Source of the DNA: Ichthyophis bannanicus
Taxonomy: Eukaryota > Chordata > Amphibia > Gymnophiona > Ichthyophiidae
Direction of reading: 5' to 3'
Length of the DNA stretch: 64,000 nt
Assembly: GCA_033557465.1 (NCBI GenBank)
Contig: JAWIIG010000038.1
Span: 434,001-498,000 of the forward strand
The notes under the pieces are model-generated. The model saw only the letters and a program-made list of their open reading frames with translations. It made no database searches and was not told the DNA's origin. A program made the translations under genes and the position numbers. Shown here piece by piece: positions 1 to 11,024 of the stretch. How positions within the stretch are numbered: the stretch's first letter is position 1; the number at the start of each line of letters is the position of its first letter.

Positions 1-38
1 GTGCCATTTTGGGCACTAGGCCCAATTTTTCCTCAAAA

Positions 39-1543
39 ATGGAAAAACCTGCTTCAGGTTTTAAGAAATGTTCTAAATGTGGCAGTACCATTTCCGTCAC
101 CGACACCCATGATCGGTGTCTCAAATATTTAGGTCCTGACCACTCTATTTCAGAGTGCCTCTCCTGTGGAATGATGTCAAAAAAGGGCTGGCAGAACCGA
201 GCTGCTAAACTTAGCACCCTTTTTCCCTCACACGTGGCGTCTGTTGCATCGACGTCCTCCAGGGCTTCATCTTCCTCCCATGGATCTCAGGTAACTAAAC
301 ATAAATCTAGCCATTCCTCAAAGGGTAGATCTCCTTCTAAGTATCGAGATGCCCCTGTCATTGCCCTTGAGGAAATTTCACCGGCAAAACTGCCCCGCCA
401 GGAGGCTTCAGCTTCCAAAGCATTAACGGGGCTCCAGGATGTTCTCGAGGCCTCAACCTCAGCAGAACTACTGGCGCCATGCTCTGGAGTTCCGGCTGCT
501 TCTACCAGTACCGACACCCAAGCATCGGCAGCGTTGATAGACCAGAGATTCCTTGCTATTGAACGTAGTCTAGCGGCTCTTCTCACGGCTTCGGTACCGT
601 CGAAACCGCTTCAGACACCTCAACCGATACCAGAACCGACTGCATCGACATCGGCGGGTATGCCACCTGTACCAAGTCATGCGTCTCTCTCCGGCATCGA
701 CAGATCGGTACCAGAACAACCCGATACTGACTTCCATCGATACCGGTACCATGCTTTGCACGATCACTGGGATCGGAGGTATTTTGAATCCTCGGATGAG
801 TCTGTAGACTCTGAAGACTCTGCCGATACCAGAGTACTTCTCCCCGAGGATTCCTCTTCTCCTCAGTGAGAATGTCTCTGCCAGAGGATATTTCCTTTCA
901 GGACTTTATCTGTGATGTGGCCCGAGGCCTTTCCATCACAGTAGCTCCTGAAAAAGAGCCTAGGGCAAAGGAGTTGGAAATCCTCCAATACCCTAAGGCT
1001 CCTAAAGAAGCAGCTACTCTGCTTATTCATGAGATCTTACATGATCTTATGCTAAGGATGAGGGAAACACTTTTAACCATATCTCCTCATTCTCGAAGAC
1101 TTGATACCATGTATCGAGTTCCACCTTGTCCTGGCTTACAAAAAACTCAATTACCACACCATTCAATGGTGGTGGAATCAGCCATGAGAAAGATGAAAAG
1201 TGCAAAGAGACATTCATCCAATCCTCCAGGTCGTGAATGCAGGACTCTCGATGCCTTTGGGCGTCGATGCTTCCAAGCTTCCATGCTCTCAGCTAGGATT
1301 AGTTCCTATATCTTGTATATGGGGATGTTCCTTAAAGAGGTCACAGGAGACTTGGAGCTTATGAGCCCCCTTCTTCCTGATGACAAAAGACAAGACTATC
1401 TCACTCTTGTCAAACATGCTCAGGATGTTTCCAAGTTTGTTAATCGTGCAGCCTTTGACTGTTTTGAGTGCATAAGCAGAACCTCTGCTATTGCCATTGG
1501 TGCACGTCGGATCGCCTGGCTTGGAAATTTGGGTACAGAATAA
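39..1543 (+). pseudogene. DIRS family A gag-like ORF (broken)
   Basis: This is the nucleocapsid-like first ORF of DIRS element 1. The ATG at 39 begins MEKPASGFKKCSKCG and matches the starts at 9182 and 30635 in the sister copies. A cysteine/histidine cluster (CSKC near residue 11, then C, H, C and C) resembles a zinc-binding module. It is followed by a long Ser/Ala/Pro-rich linker. The frame ends at 869 and resumes at 866 in another frame, which carries a basic, helix-rich second half (residues such as RKMKSAKRH) to 1543. A second shift near 1500 joins the RT frame. Function in RNA binding or packaging is inferred from position and zinc motif; no biochemical family is certain. Confidence 0.7.
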
Positions 1544-3729
1544 ATTAGGAAACATTCCTTGCACAGGAGAAAATCTCTTTGGCAAGAATTGGCAGGAGAA
1601 GGCTAACGAAATAGATGCTGACAATATCACACTGGATAGATTTCCAAATCTACAGCCGATCCTGCAAAGAAAAGATCCTTTAAGAAAAAGAAGTTTTATC
1701 CTTCCTATACCCAACAGGGACACCGTCCAGGTCAGACTGCCCAAAAGGGACAGCAGCAACAACCTAGACAACAAAAGAAGGCAAAAGCTGCAAAACCTCA
1801 GCCAGTTCAGCAGGCTCAGCCTCCTCAGGGGCTTTGACTCCTTTCTAGAGAACTTCGCCTTCCTGCCCCTGAAGGGTCCAGAACCCTTAACCATCCCAGG
1901 CAGGTTATGTCATTTTGCCCACAGATGGTACCAAATAACAGCAGAAAATTGGACTCTGTCCATTATACGAGAGGGGTACAAGCTTCATTTTCACAGCCTG
2001 CCCCCTCCTACAATTATAAGACAGTTCAATTCTCAGACCTCTCTCGACAATCTCTTAGGTCAAGAAGTCACAATGCTCCTTGCTCAAGGAGCAATAGAGG
2101 AAGTACCCATTCTCCATCAGGGTACAAAGTTCTACTCCCCCTATTTCCTTTTTCAAAAGAAAACAGGAGGACACAGACCGATTTTAGACCTCAGAGAATT
2201 GAACAAATATCTGTTCCGAGAGAAGTTCAAAATGGTCTCTCTAGGAACTCTGCTGCCATACCTTCAAAGTCAGGATTGGCTTTGTTCTCCAGATCTCAAG
2301 GATGCGTATACTCATATTCTCATCCATCCAAATCACAGGAGATTCCTCTGATTCCTGTTTCAAGGAAAGCACTACCAATACAAGGTTCTTCCCTTTGGCC
2401 TGGCATCTGCGCCAAGAGTGTTCACAAAATGCATGGCTGCGGTAGCAGCATTTCTCCACACTCTGGGAATATTCGTCTTCCCTTACTTAGACGACTGGCT
2501 CATTCGAGCCCCTACAGTGCCAGAAGCTAGCTCTGCTCTGTCGCACAATGCGAATCCTTCAGTATTTGGGACTGGTCATAAACATCCCAAAAACCAATCT
2601 TGCTCCCACTCAGTCCCTAGAGTTCATAGGAGCTCATCTGGATACCTTCCGCAGCCCCGCTGTCTTCGCATAGTACAACTATCTTCCCAAGCAGTGCTCA
2701 AACCTTGTCTCACTTCTCGGGAAATGCTACAATTGCTAGGCCACATGGCATCCACCGTGCATGTGGTTCCATATGCGAGTGGCCCAGTGGACTTTATCCA
2801 CTCAGTGGACACAGGCCTCAGGTTGCCTGTCGGACAAAATAACAAACTCAGACCATTTTATTTCATCCCTCCAATGGTGGCAATCACCCAGAAACCTTCT
2901 GGTGGGGTCTCCTTTCCAGCAATCACTATCCCAAGCCACCCTTACAACAGATGCTTCACAGGTGGGATGGGGAGCACACCTGCACGATCTCTTTACCCAG
3001 GGTACCTAGACTCTACAGGAGGCCTGTCTTCACATCAACCTCCTGGAGCTCAGAGCAATCTTCCTTGCTCTTCGAGTATTTCATGCCCAGCTCAGCTACA
3101 AGACAGTCCTAGTTCAAACGGACAATCAGGTAGTCATGTTCTCTGTGAACAAGCAGGGCGGAATAGGCTCTCTGTTGCTATGCAACGAAGCTTTGCGACT
3201 ATGGGCCCTCACCAGAGAGCATCACAATCATCTCCTTGCAGTGTATCTTCCAGGCATTCAAAATTCTTGGGCAGACAAACTCAGTCAAGTTCTACTTTCA
3301 CACGAATGGTCTCTCTATGCAGACCAGGTTGCCCAAATATTTCAGATTTGGGTAACCCCGGACATAGACCTCTTTGCAACTCCGCTGAATGCCAAACTTC
3401 CCCGGTTCTGTTCCAGAATTCCGGCTCGATGTTGTCAGGCAAGGGACGCCTTCCTCCTCCACTGCGGTCAGGACTTCCTATATGCCTTCCCACCCATTCC
3501 TTTCATCCCCAAAATCCTATTCAAGCTTCAGAGAGACAGAGGTCATATGATCCTCATAGCTCCACGTTGGCCACGGCAAACGTGGTACCCTCTGCTCCTA
3601 CATCTCTCTCAAGCTCCTCCTCTGGAGTTGGGATCCACTCCAGATCTTCTTTCCCAAGAGGACGGGATGCTGTGGCATCCCAATCCCCAGTCTTTGCATC
3701 TCAGGGCCTGGTTGCTGAAAGCCTAGAAC
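1491..3729 (+). pseudogene. DIRS reverse transcriptase/RNase H (broken)
   Basis: The RT palm is clear. There is a region reading RPILDLRELNKYL near 2180, motif A as PDLKDAYTHI near 2290, and the catalytic YLDDWLIRA near 2480-2510. RNase H follows: TTDASQVGWGAHL near 2950 supplies the first catalytic Asp, LELRAIFLAL the Glu, and TDNQVVMF the next Asp. The reading frame breaks at a TGA at 2349-2351 and shifts frame soon after the YLDD motif and again near 3009. The segment ends in LHLRAWLLKA just before the stop at 3726. It would copy the element RNA in a Ty3-like manner with RNase H but no integrase, as known for DIRS elements. Confidence 0.8.
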
Positions 3730-4132
3730 TTCAGGATCTTAACCTTTCCCTACAGGTAAAGGATATCTTTCATGCTTCTAGGAAACCCTCCACAAGACAC
3801 TCGTATGCGTTTAAGTGGAAAAGGTTTACCACATGGTGCTCGCAGAAGGGTCTTAACTCTCTTGCGATACCTTTGGAATCGATACTGGAGTATCTCTTTC
3901 ATTTGTCAAATGCGGGTCTCAAGACAAATTCAGTAAGAGTCCATCTTAGTGCTATTGCAGCTTCTTGCAAGCCTCTAGGTCAGCGGTTCTCAACCTGTGG
4001 GTTGCGACCCCCATGGGGGTCACCACAGGATTTAGCGGGAGTCGCCTCACTCCGCCAAGTTAAAATTTTTTTTTTAAAAAAGCGCACAAGTTGCTGCTGC
4101 TGCCGAGTCCGCTTCTCGGCAGCGGCAAACTC

Positions 4133-4405
4133 ACCGCCTCCCTTCTAATGCAACCACGGCTCCCTGCCTCTTAGGGAACCGCATCTATGCCCGTAAAACC
4201 ATTGCGGAGCCTTCCTGTCTCTCGTCTCGACGGGCTCTGTGCAGCATTGTCCCGCCTCCAAAGGAAGTTGTTTACCACTTCCTTTGGAGGCGGGACCATG
4301 CTGCACGGAGCCCGTTTAGAGACAGAAAGGCTCCGCAACGGCTTCACAGGCACAGCCGCGGTTCCCTAAGAGGCAGAGAGCCGCGGCTGCAGAAGAAGGA
4401 GGCAG
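4133..4405. repeat. Long imperfect palindrome inside the hAT element
   Basis: The left arm contains CTGCCTCTTAGGGAACCGC at 4164-4182. Its inverse, GCGGTTCCCTAAGAGGCAG, lies near 4358-4376. The centre is at about 4268-4274 between CCTCCAAAGGAAGT and ACTTCCTTTGGAGG. Arms are about 130 bp with a few mismatches. Because it is palindromic, both strands show a small open frame starting MPVKPLRSL. Confidence 0.85.
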
Positions 4406-5560
4406 ACATGGGGAGAGGGGAGGGGAGTGGGCAGTGAACCTGCAATGGGGCTGACATGGGGGGAGAGGGATGGAGGGAGGGGGGGATGACATGGACAGAG
4501 GGGGGGCTGACATGGAGGGACGGCTGATATGGACAAATGGCAGGCTGACATGGAGGGAGGAAGGGGGGTTGACATGGACAGAGGGGGGCTGATATGGATG
4601 GATGGATGGGTGGATGGAGGGAGGGGGCTGACATGGACAGAGGGGGGCTGACATAGAGGGAGGGAGGGAGGGGGCTGACATGGACAAAGGGGAGAGATGT
4701 GGACATACTGGACAGACGGGATAAATACTGGACGGAGGGGAGAGACAGTGTGGGTTAGGATTATAATGGGCTGATGGGGGAGCTAGCACTGGTAATGGGC
4801 AGATGGGGGGTGCTAGGACTGGTAATGGGTTGATTAGGGAAAGCTAGGACTGGGAATGGACTGATCAAGGGGGGTTTGGACTGATAATGGGCTGATGGGG
4901 GGCTAGCATTGGAAATGAGCTGACCGGTGAGGTTAGGACTGGAAATGGGCTGATTAGAGGAGGCTAGGACTGGTAATGGGGTTGAGGGGGGACTAGCACT
5001 GGAAATGAAATGATTAGGGGAGGCTAGGACTACTAATGGGATGATGGGGTGGGGTAGGATGGACTGATGGGAGGCTAGCATTGGAAATGAGCTGATTGGG
5101 GGGCTATGACTGGAAATGGGCTGATTAATGGAGGCTAGGACTGGTAATGAGCTGATGGGGGGGTAGGACTGGTATTGGGCTGATTAGGGGAGGCTAGCAC
5201 TGGTAATGGGGTTGAGGGGGGTCTACCACTGGAAGTGAGCTGATTGGGGGGCTTCGACTGGGAATGGCTGATTGTGGGGAGGGGAGGATAGAGCTGCTGG
5301 CCCTGGAAGAAAACTGGGGGCTAAGGCTACAAATGGGCTGATACGAGGGGATGGGAGAATGGAACTGGAAGGGAGTGGATCTGAGAGGGGCTGCCATGGT
5401 ATTTGTACTAGAAGGGACTGGTCAGTGGGGAAGGAGGGGGACTGGAAGGGAATGGACATCAGTGGCAGTCATGGGAATGCAAGTTGACATTGGAAGGTAC
5501 TGAGAGTGAGGACTGGAAAGGGGCTGATATTGAGGAGGGTTACTGGGACTGGAAATAGGC
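4406..5560. repeat. G-rich degenerate tandem array
   Basis: The first part (4406-4740) repeats units like GGGGGCTGACATGGACAGA. The second (4750-5560) repeats units like GGCTAGGACTGGTAATGGGC, about 35-45 bp each with variable length. Purine and G bias on the + strand is strong. I see no coding constraint. Confidence 0.8.
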
Positions 5561-6907
5561 TGATGGAAAAAAGTGAAGAAAACGAAAGAAGAGATAAGAA
5601 ATGGCAGATGGACCATAGACCACAGAAAGAGAGCTAAGAGAAGACAGGAAAGCAGAAGCCTCAGATCGGGACCAGCATGATCAGAGAATAAATTGGTCAG
5701 AAAGCAAAGGTAGAAAAAATAATTTTATTTCATATTAGTGATTTGACTACAAAATCATAATAATTTTGAAATCAAATATTGTTACTTGTTATTGTGATTA
5801 ATTATTGTGGTTTAAATAAGTAAATTTTATAAATAAAAACATAATGCAAAGGTCTATAATGTATTAATAATTCAACAAATGATTACAGCGACAATGCGTT
5901 AACGGTAAAGGAAGAGAGACATTTGATTTTATCATTGGGGGTCATCACAAGTTGGCCAATGGTAAAAGGGGTCACGGTACCAAAAAGGTTGAGAACCACT
6001 GCTCTAGGTGGATAATCTATTTCCTCTCATCCTCTCATAGCGAGATGTATGAGAGGCCTTCTTTTAACAAAGCCTCCCACTAAGCCACCACCGGTGGCAT
6101 GGGACTTAAATCTGGTACTCGGGCAGCTCATGAAACCGCCCTTTGAACCATTAGCCACTATATCTTTGAAATTCCTTTCCTGGAAAGTCATCTTCCTCAT
6201 TGCAATCACATCAGCACGTCGCATCAGTGAATTGCAAGCGTTAGTGGCTGATCCTCCTTATACAAGGTTCCACCATGATAAGGTAGTTCTTAGGACTCAC
6301 CCATACTTTATGCCAAAGGTGGTTTCGCCTTTCCATTTAAACCAAGCGGTTTACCTTCCTGTATTCTTTCTGAGGCCTCATGCCTCCAGTGCAGAAAGGA
6401 ACCTTCATACCTTGGACTGTAAAAGAGCTTTGGCCTTTTACTTGCAAAGGACACAGCAACATGGAAAAACTTCTCAACTCTTTGTTGCTTTTGATCCTAG
6501 GCATTTGGGACTTCTAGTTTCCAAAAGAACACTGTCCAACTGGATCGCACAGTGCATATCCTTTGCCTATGAGAGTAAGAACCTTCTCCTTGAAGGCCAC
6601 GTCACCACTCACAATATGAGAGCCATGGCAGCCGAGATGGCTCATCTTCACTCTGTGTCTGTTGACGACATCTGACGAGCAGCTACTTGGGCTTTGGTAC
6701 ATACCTTCACAGCCCACTACTGTTTAGACAAGGACTCCCGCCAGGATGCCTTGTTTGGCCAGGCTGTTCTTCAACACCTTTTTGAGACTTAATCAACTCC
6801 TACCCACTGTCCCTGGTAGGATGCCAGAGGTCCATGGGGGGAAGTGGGGCCCTCGCAGGGGCTGACAACTTCCTGGGGCCATCTCCCTGGCATCTGCAGC
6901 TAGGGAG

Positions 6908-7010
6908 TCCCCATATGTGAAGACTACATTGCTGCTTGTTCCCGGAGATAGCGTAGTTACTCACTTGTAACAGGTGATCTCCAGGAACAGCAGGAATTTA
7001 GTCTTCACAA
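6908..7010. repeat. DIRS internal complementary region (element 1)
   Basis: The first half (CCCCATATGTGAAGACT onward) is the reverse complement of the family's left terminus. The second half (TTGTAACAGGTGATCTCC onward) is the reverse complement of the right terminus. The two meet at GGAGATAGCGTAGTTACT, which is the expected left-right joint of a circular intermediate. Confidence 0.8.
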
Positions 7011-7083
7011 CCCGCCCACCTCCCCTAGGAGTTGTATCTCCCTTTCTCTCTCTCCCTCTCTCTTTTGTCTCAGCTATAACTCA

Positions 7084-7277
7084 ACTGGAGAGGGACAGAT
7101 GGAAAGGTGGGAAGGCAGCATGCAGGCGCTGTGGGATGCTCCCAAAGGCCTTCCTATTGGACGCTGGGGAGTGTTCCCATGCAGGCTCTGTCGGAACCGA
7201 CGATACCCATATGTGAAGACTAAATTCCTGCTGTTCCCGGAGATCACCTGTTACAGGTGAGTAACTACGCTTTCTGG
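7084..7277. repeat. Right inverted terminal repeat of DIRS element 1
   Basis: It is complementary to left termini such as 8803-8961 and 30256-30416. It includes GCTCTGTCGGAACCGACGAT and ends in CAGGTGAGTAACTACGCTTTC. The outermost 20-odd bases extend beyond the left repeat, as usual for DIRS, and are represented in the internal complementary region. Confidence 0.8.
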
Positions 7278-8216
7278 CAAATGAAAGAGGACTCACTGAT
7301 TTCTAAGCCGGTCTCACGTGGATTTCTACATTCATGAAAAGAAATGGATTTTCAGTGAGAATGAGTACCATTGTAGGCCAGCGACTACTGGATGACTGGG
7401 AGTAAAAGATGAATGACTACCAGTGAATTTGTCTCCAAAGAAATCTCTGAACATGGTTTCTCTGCAATGGACATTATAAATATGGACAAAGTTCCAATGT
7501 CTTTCGACATCCCTGCCACCAGGACTGTAGCTGCCACAGGTATGAAGTGTAGCATTATAACCACTGGGCATGAGAGAGCCTGCTTCACTATAGTCCTTGG
7601 ATGCACTGTGAGTAGAGTGAAATTAAAGCCGATGGTAATTTTCAAGAGTTAACCATGTCCCGCATAAAACTGCCCACCGGTGTGGTTGTCCATTGAAATA
7701 AGAAGGGACGGATGGACTGTGACCTTATGAAAGTATAGGTTGATAAATATTATATGGCCAGGCAGAGGGGATTCTTCTCGAAGAAGTCCTTACTAATTTT
7801 CAACGCCATGGCTGCTTACAAAGTAAATTATGTTCAAAATTATATAAACTGCTGGTGTCCACATAGCTGTAATACCTAGCAGTCATACCTGCAAGCTACA
7901 GTCATTAGATATAGTGGTTAACCACCCATTCAAGACGTTCGTGAGAAGAGAGTGGGGCAGATGGATGCAGTTTGGGATTTGTGAATTCACACCATCAGCA
8001 AGACTGAAGCAGACAAGGTTTTTGGATGTCTGTAAGTGGGTATCTTCTGCTTGGGATAAAATAATGCTGCAAACCATCCACAACAACTTAAGAAAGGCTG
8101 GGAATGTCTATCAGCAGATTAAGACACATTCGGATACGAATGGTGAAGCAGTGACGAAGTCATCACTTCAGAAATCACAGAAGAGCGTCTGCAGTTGGTT
8201 CTTAGTTATTTCAATG
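7278..8216 (+). pseudogene. pogo/Tigger-type DDE transposase remnant
   Basis: Translation across several frames gives the pogo/Tigger signature. It starts with the end of the DNA-binding part (TFMKRNGFSVR near 7330). NMDKVPMSFDIP near 7470-7510 carries the first catalytic Asp. It continues with TGHERACFTIVL and LLIFNAMAAYK near 7790-7820. In the last motif the family normally has Asp at the position read here as Asn. Further C-terminal similarity (TEADKVFGCL near 8000) runs to about 8215. There the antisense L2-like LINE begins. The likely C-terminus and 3' end are at 21690-21972. The N-terminus is cut off by DIRS element 1. Confidence 0.72.
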
Positions 8217-8802
8217 ATTTATTTATTGGGTTTTTTTCTATACTGCCCCTTCCAGAGATCAGGGGCAGTTTACATTTATTTAACAAAAACAGAACATTTT
8301 ACATGGAACGTTGTTTCAACTATTTACAGGAGCAAGTCTAAGAATACATGTGTTGAATAAACTTAGCAGAACATTGTTTTTACATGGAACATTATTTCAA
8401 CTATTTGCAGGAACATATCATGCGAATCGTATATTGTATAGACTTAGCAGGGCTTGGTGGATATACTAATTATTACTTGTGAAGGTACAAGGTGTATCCA
8501 GTATTTCTATTGAATCATATGTGTGCGGGGGATCTTGGATCAAGTTGCATAGTTTACGTTGTTCCTTGGGTGAATTGTATATCTGTTTGTGAGGGGGGTG
8601 GGAGTTCAGTTGAGTTTCCAAAATGCTCAGAGAATAGGAACGTTTTGAGTCCTTTTCTAAATAGCTGTAAGTCTTTGGTCATGCAAATTGTTAGTGGTAG
8701 TTTGTTCCAGAGGCTGGGCGCAGTGAATGTGAAGGCCCTAGAGCTTGTGGTTTTACTTGTCCTGCAGATGGCTTTGGGTATTGCAAGCGAGTGTCGCGTT
8801 TT
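8217..8802 (-). mobile_element. L2-like LINE 3' end (left part, antisense)
   Basis: On the minus strand the end of an L2-like ORF2 is readable (TTSSRAFTFTAPSLWNKLP, then FRKGLKTFLFSEHF). A 3' UTR with GGGGCAGTATAGAAAAA-type sequence and an AAATAAAT tail near 8217 follow. It is the same family as the sense copy at 43980-44960. The ORF is cut at 8802 by DIRS element 2 and continues at 20079. Confidence 0.8.
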
Positions 8803-8961
8803 ATCTCCAGGAACAAGCAGGAATGAGTCTTCACATATGGATACGTCGGTACTGACAGAGCCTGCACGGGAACGCTCCCCAGCGTCCAAAAAGAAAGCCT
8901 TTGGGAGCATCCCACACGCATGCACGCTGCCTTCCCACCTAAACACTTCCCTCTCATCAGT
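8803..8961. repeat. Left inverted terminal repeat of DIRS element 2
   Basis: It is complementary to 19890-20053. The landmarks are TCTTCACATATGGATACGTC and GCACGGGAACGCTCCCCAGC. CpG positions that element 3 keeps are partly decayed here (for example CACACGCATGCACGC). Confidence 0.85.
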
Positions 8962-9181
8962 TTTCCGTTTTCCACGGAGCCGGCAGGACGTATTCCTGTC
9001 ACCGCAGAAAATTCTTCTTTTTATTCTTACTTTTTTGTGGTCGTGTCTGCCTTCCCTCGACGCCACCAGTACTGCTGGTGCTTTTCTTTTATTTTTTCTA
9101 ATTAATTTCTTCTTTTTGACAGAAATTTTTTCCTGTTAGTGTCAGACAGTTTCTAGGCCACTAGGCCTCCATTTTTCCGCT

Positions 9182-11024
9182 ATGGAAAAGCCAGACACTA
9201 CCCTTAAGAAATGCTCTAAGTGTGGCGGTACAAATATTCTTTTAGACACCCATACTTGATGTCTAAAATATTTGGGTCCTGACCATTGCTCACTGGAGTG
9301 TCTTTCCTGCTGGAGTTCAAACAGAAGAAGTCTTCAGCTCGATACCCGGTTCACATCGCACTCGATGTCACCAGCTAGAATATCTCCACAGAATCAGGTA
9401 ACCAAACAAAAGTCTGTAAAGACTAGCCAGTCCTCGAGTGGTAGATCTCCTTTCCAATATCGAGATTGCTCCGACTTTGCCCTCGAGGACATTTTGGCAA
9501 TAAAGCCACGGCGGGAGTCTTCGGGCTCCAAAGCATTAACGGGGCTTCAGGTCGTTCCCGGGGTTCTCACCTCGGTGAACATACCTGGGCCATGCTCGGT
9601 GGTTGTGGCCGCTTCGGTGATTGTGGCCGCTCAGTGGTTGTGGCCGCTCGGTGGTTGTGGCCGGCATCGGCTATGGTGATGGATGAAACACTCCTCACCG
9701 ATGAACGTAGTCTAGCGCTCTCAGTTACTTCGGTACCGTTAGAGTGGCTGCAGACCGTTCCTCCAGTATTGATATCGCCTTCGGTACCGGTATTGACATC
9801 GGCATTGGTGTCGGTACCATCCATTCTTGCTTCGACAGACTCGATTCCTTCGATGCCGAGCCTGGAATCGATCCCTAGCATGGATGATTCGGTACCGACT
9901 CGTCTCGGTACCGACTTCGGGTGGTACCGAAGACATCGATTTAGGGAAAATCCGATGCTTCATCCTTTCAAGTCTTCCGATACTGATGACTGGGATGAAC
10001 CCATCGGTACCAAGGCTGAATCTTCAACAAGTCTAGCCTTTACCCCTCATTTTAGAGGGTCCTCCTCAGGGGAGATTTCTTTTCAAGCTTTTCTGCTTGA
10101 TATGGCGAGGTTACTTGCCATTTCTATACCTGGTGAAGAATCCTTACCAGGGGATTCAGAGACCCTGCAATCCCCCTGGTTGCCAAAGGAGCTGATCATG
10201 CTTCCTTTGCATCAGATCTTACAAGATCTACTTTTAAAGATGTGGGAAACTCCTTTAACGGTATCACCACATTCTGAGACACTTGAAACTAGGTACAAAG
10301 TGCCACCTTCTCCAGGTTTTCAAAAGACTCAACTTCCTCATCATTCTATTGTTGTAGAATCAGCAATGAGGCGTATTAAGAGTGCAAAGAAGCACTCCTC
10401 TTATCCGCCAGGTCGTGAGTCTAGGACTTTAGATGCCTTTGGACGTCTCTGCTTCCAGGCATCCATGCTTTCAGCAAGAATTATCTCATATATTTTCTAT
10501 ATGGGATTGTCTCTTGAAGAGGTCACAAAAGCTTAAAGCTTTTGAACCCTTTCCTTCAAGAGCATAAGAGAGCAGACTATTTCTTACTAGTCAATCATGC
10601 TCAAAATATCTCTAGGTTCCTCAATCGTGCTTCCCTAGACTGTTTTGAGTCTATTAGCAGAACTTCTGCTATAGCCATAGGAGCACGACGCCTGGCCTGG
10701 CTCCAAGCTTCAGACTTGGACAGATGGGTACAAGAAAGGCTGGGAAATACTCCTTGTACTGGTGAAAATCTCTTTAACAAGGATGCTTTATTTCAAGCTA
10801 CTCAGTTAAACACTGATGCTCTTACTGTCAGAGGATTGTCAAAACTTTCCTCTATCCCAGCCAATAAAAACTCTCCTAAAAAGCTTTATCCCCCTAGGGG
10901 AAAAAAGTTTTATTCATGTCCTACCCATCATGCAGATGTTTCCAAAGACAGGCAACATCAAACCAGGCTAAGAAAATCAAGACCTCAACAGCCTCAGCAA
11001 GCCCAGCAGTCGCAGGGTTTCTGA
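9182..11024 (+). pseudogene. DIRS family A gag remnant (element 2)
   Basis: The ATG at 9182 aligns with gag of elements 1 and 3 (MEKPDTTLKKCSKCGG). A TGA follows the DTHT motif near 9257, and frame changes follow. A local expansion of GTGGCCGCT-like triplets lies at 9600-9665 in the Ser/Ala-rich linker. The second half (10060-10540, then 10542-11024) keeps the helix-rich segment, with SAMRRIKSAKKHSS near 10360-10400. It ends in a Gln/Pro-rich basic tail before the stop at 11022. Confidence 0.7.

Larger units (their letters stand above)
3981..6001. mobile_element. hAT-type DNA transposon, non-autonomous, 2.0 kb
   Basis: The ends begin CAGCGGTTCTCAACCT and finish AGGTTGAGAACCACTG, which are inverted repeats of the kind found in Charlie/MER5-like hAT elements. 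The flanks carry an exact 8-bp duplication, CTCTAGGT, at 3973-3980 and 6002-6009, the size known for hAT. There is no transposase ORF. The interior holds a long palindrome (about 4133-4405), a G-rich tandem array (about 4406-5560) and AT-rich DNA (5700-5880). The Pro/Ser-rich open frames on the minus strand (4316-5616) are by-products of the array and not genes. Confidence 0.92.
2418..6792 (+). pseudogene. DIRS tyrosine recombinase ORF, split by a hAT element
   Basis: One frame stays open from 2418 to 4148 while overlapping RT/RNase H in another frame. Only its last part, from about 3720 (QVKDIFHASRKPSTRHSY), is the recombinase N-terminal core-binding domain. The hAT insertion at 3981-6001 interrupts it. 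The catalytic domain resumes at about 6010 in the frame predicted by removing 2029 bp (insert plus 8-bp duplication). SARRISELQAL carries the first Arg, and HNMR near 6610 is the H-x-x-R box. A TGA at 6673 replaces an Arg codon seen in element 3 (CGA to TGA). The Tyr region (TAHYCLDKDS) lies at about 6710-6735. Tyrosine recombinases replace integrase in DIRS elements. Confidence 0.8.
1..7277 (+). mobile_element. DIRS element 1 (family A), left end outside window
   Basis: A DIRS-type retrotransposon in sense orientation. The order is gag (from 39), RT/RNase H (about 1491-3729), tyrosine recombinase (about 3720-6792), an internal complementary region (6908-7010) and a right inverted repeat (7084-7277). 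The left inverted repeat lies before base 1. A hAT element at 3981-6001 splits the recombinase. Right of 7277 the sequence resumes inside a pogo/Tigger transposase, so this copy inserted into that transposon. Frameshifts and stops show it is dead. Elements 2 and 3 are the same family. Confidence 0.85.

Noticed and set aside
4171..4369. Near-identical small frames on both strands starting MPVKPLRSL
   Set aside because: A consequence of the 4133-4405 palindrome.
4316..5616. Minus-strand Pro/Ser/His-rich open frames (up to 157 codons)
   Set aside because: They are the complement of a G-rich tandem array inside a hAT element; all frames are similarly open and repetitive.
7914..8360. 148-codon plus frame as a host gene
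   Set aside because: Its first part is decayed pogo/Tigger transposase read in another frame and its end is antisense L2 3' UTR.
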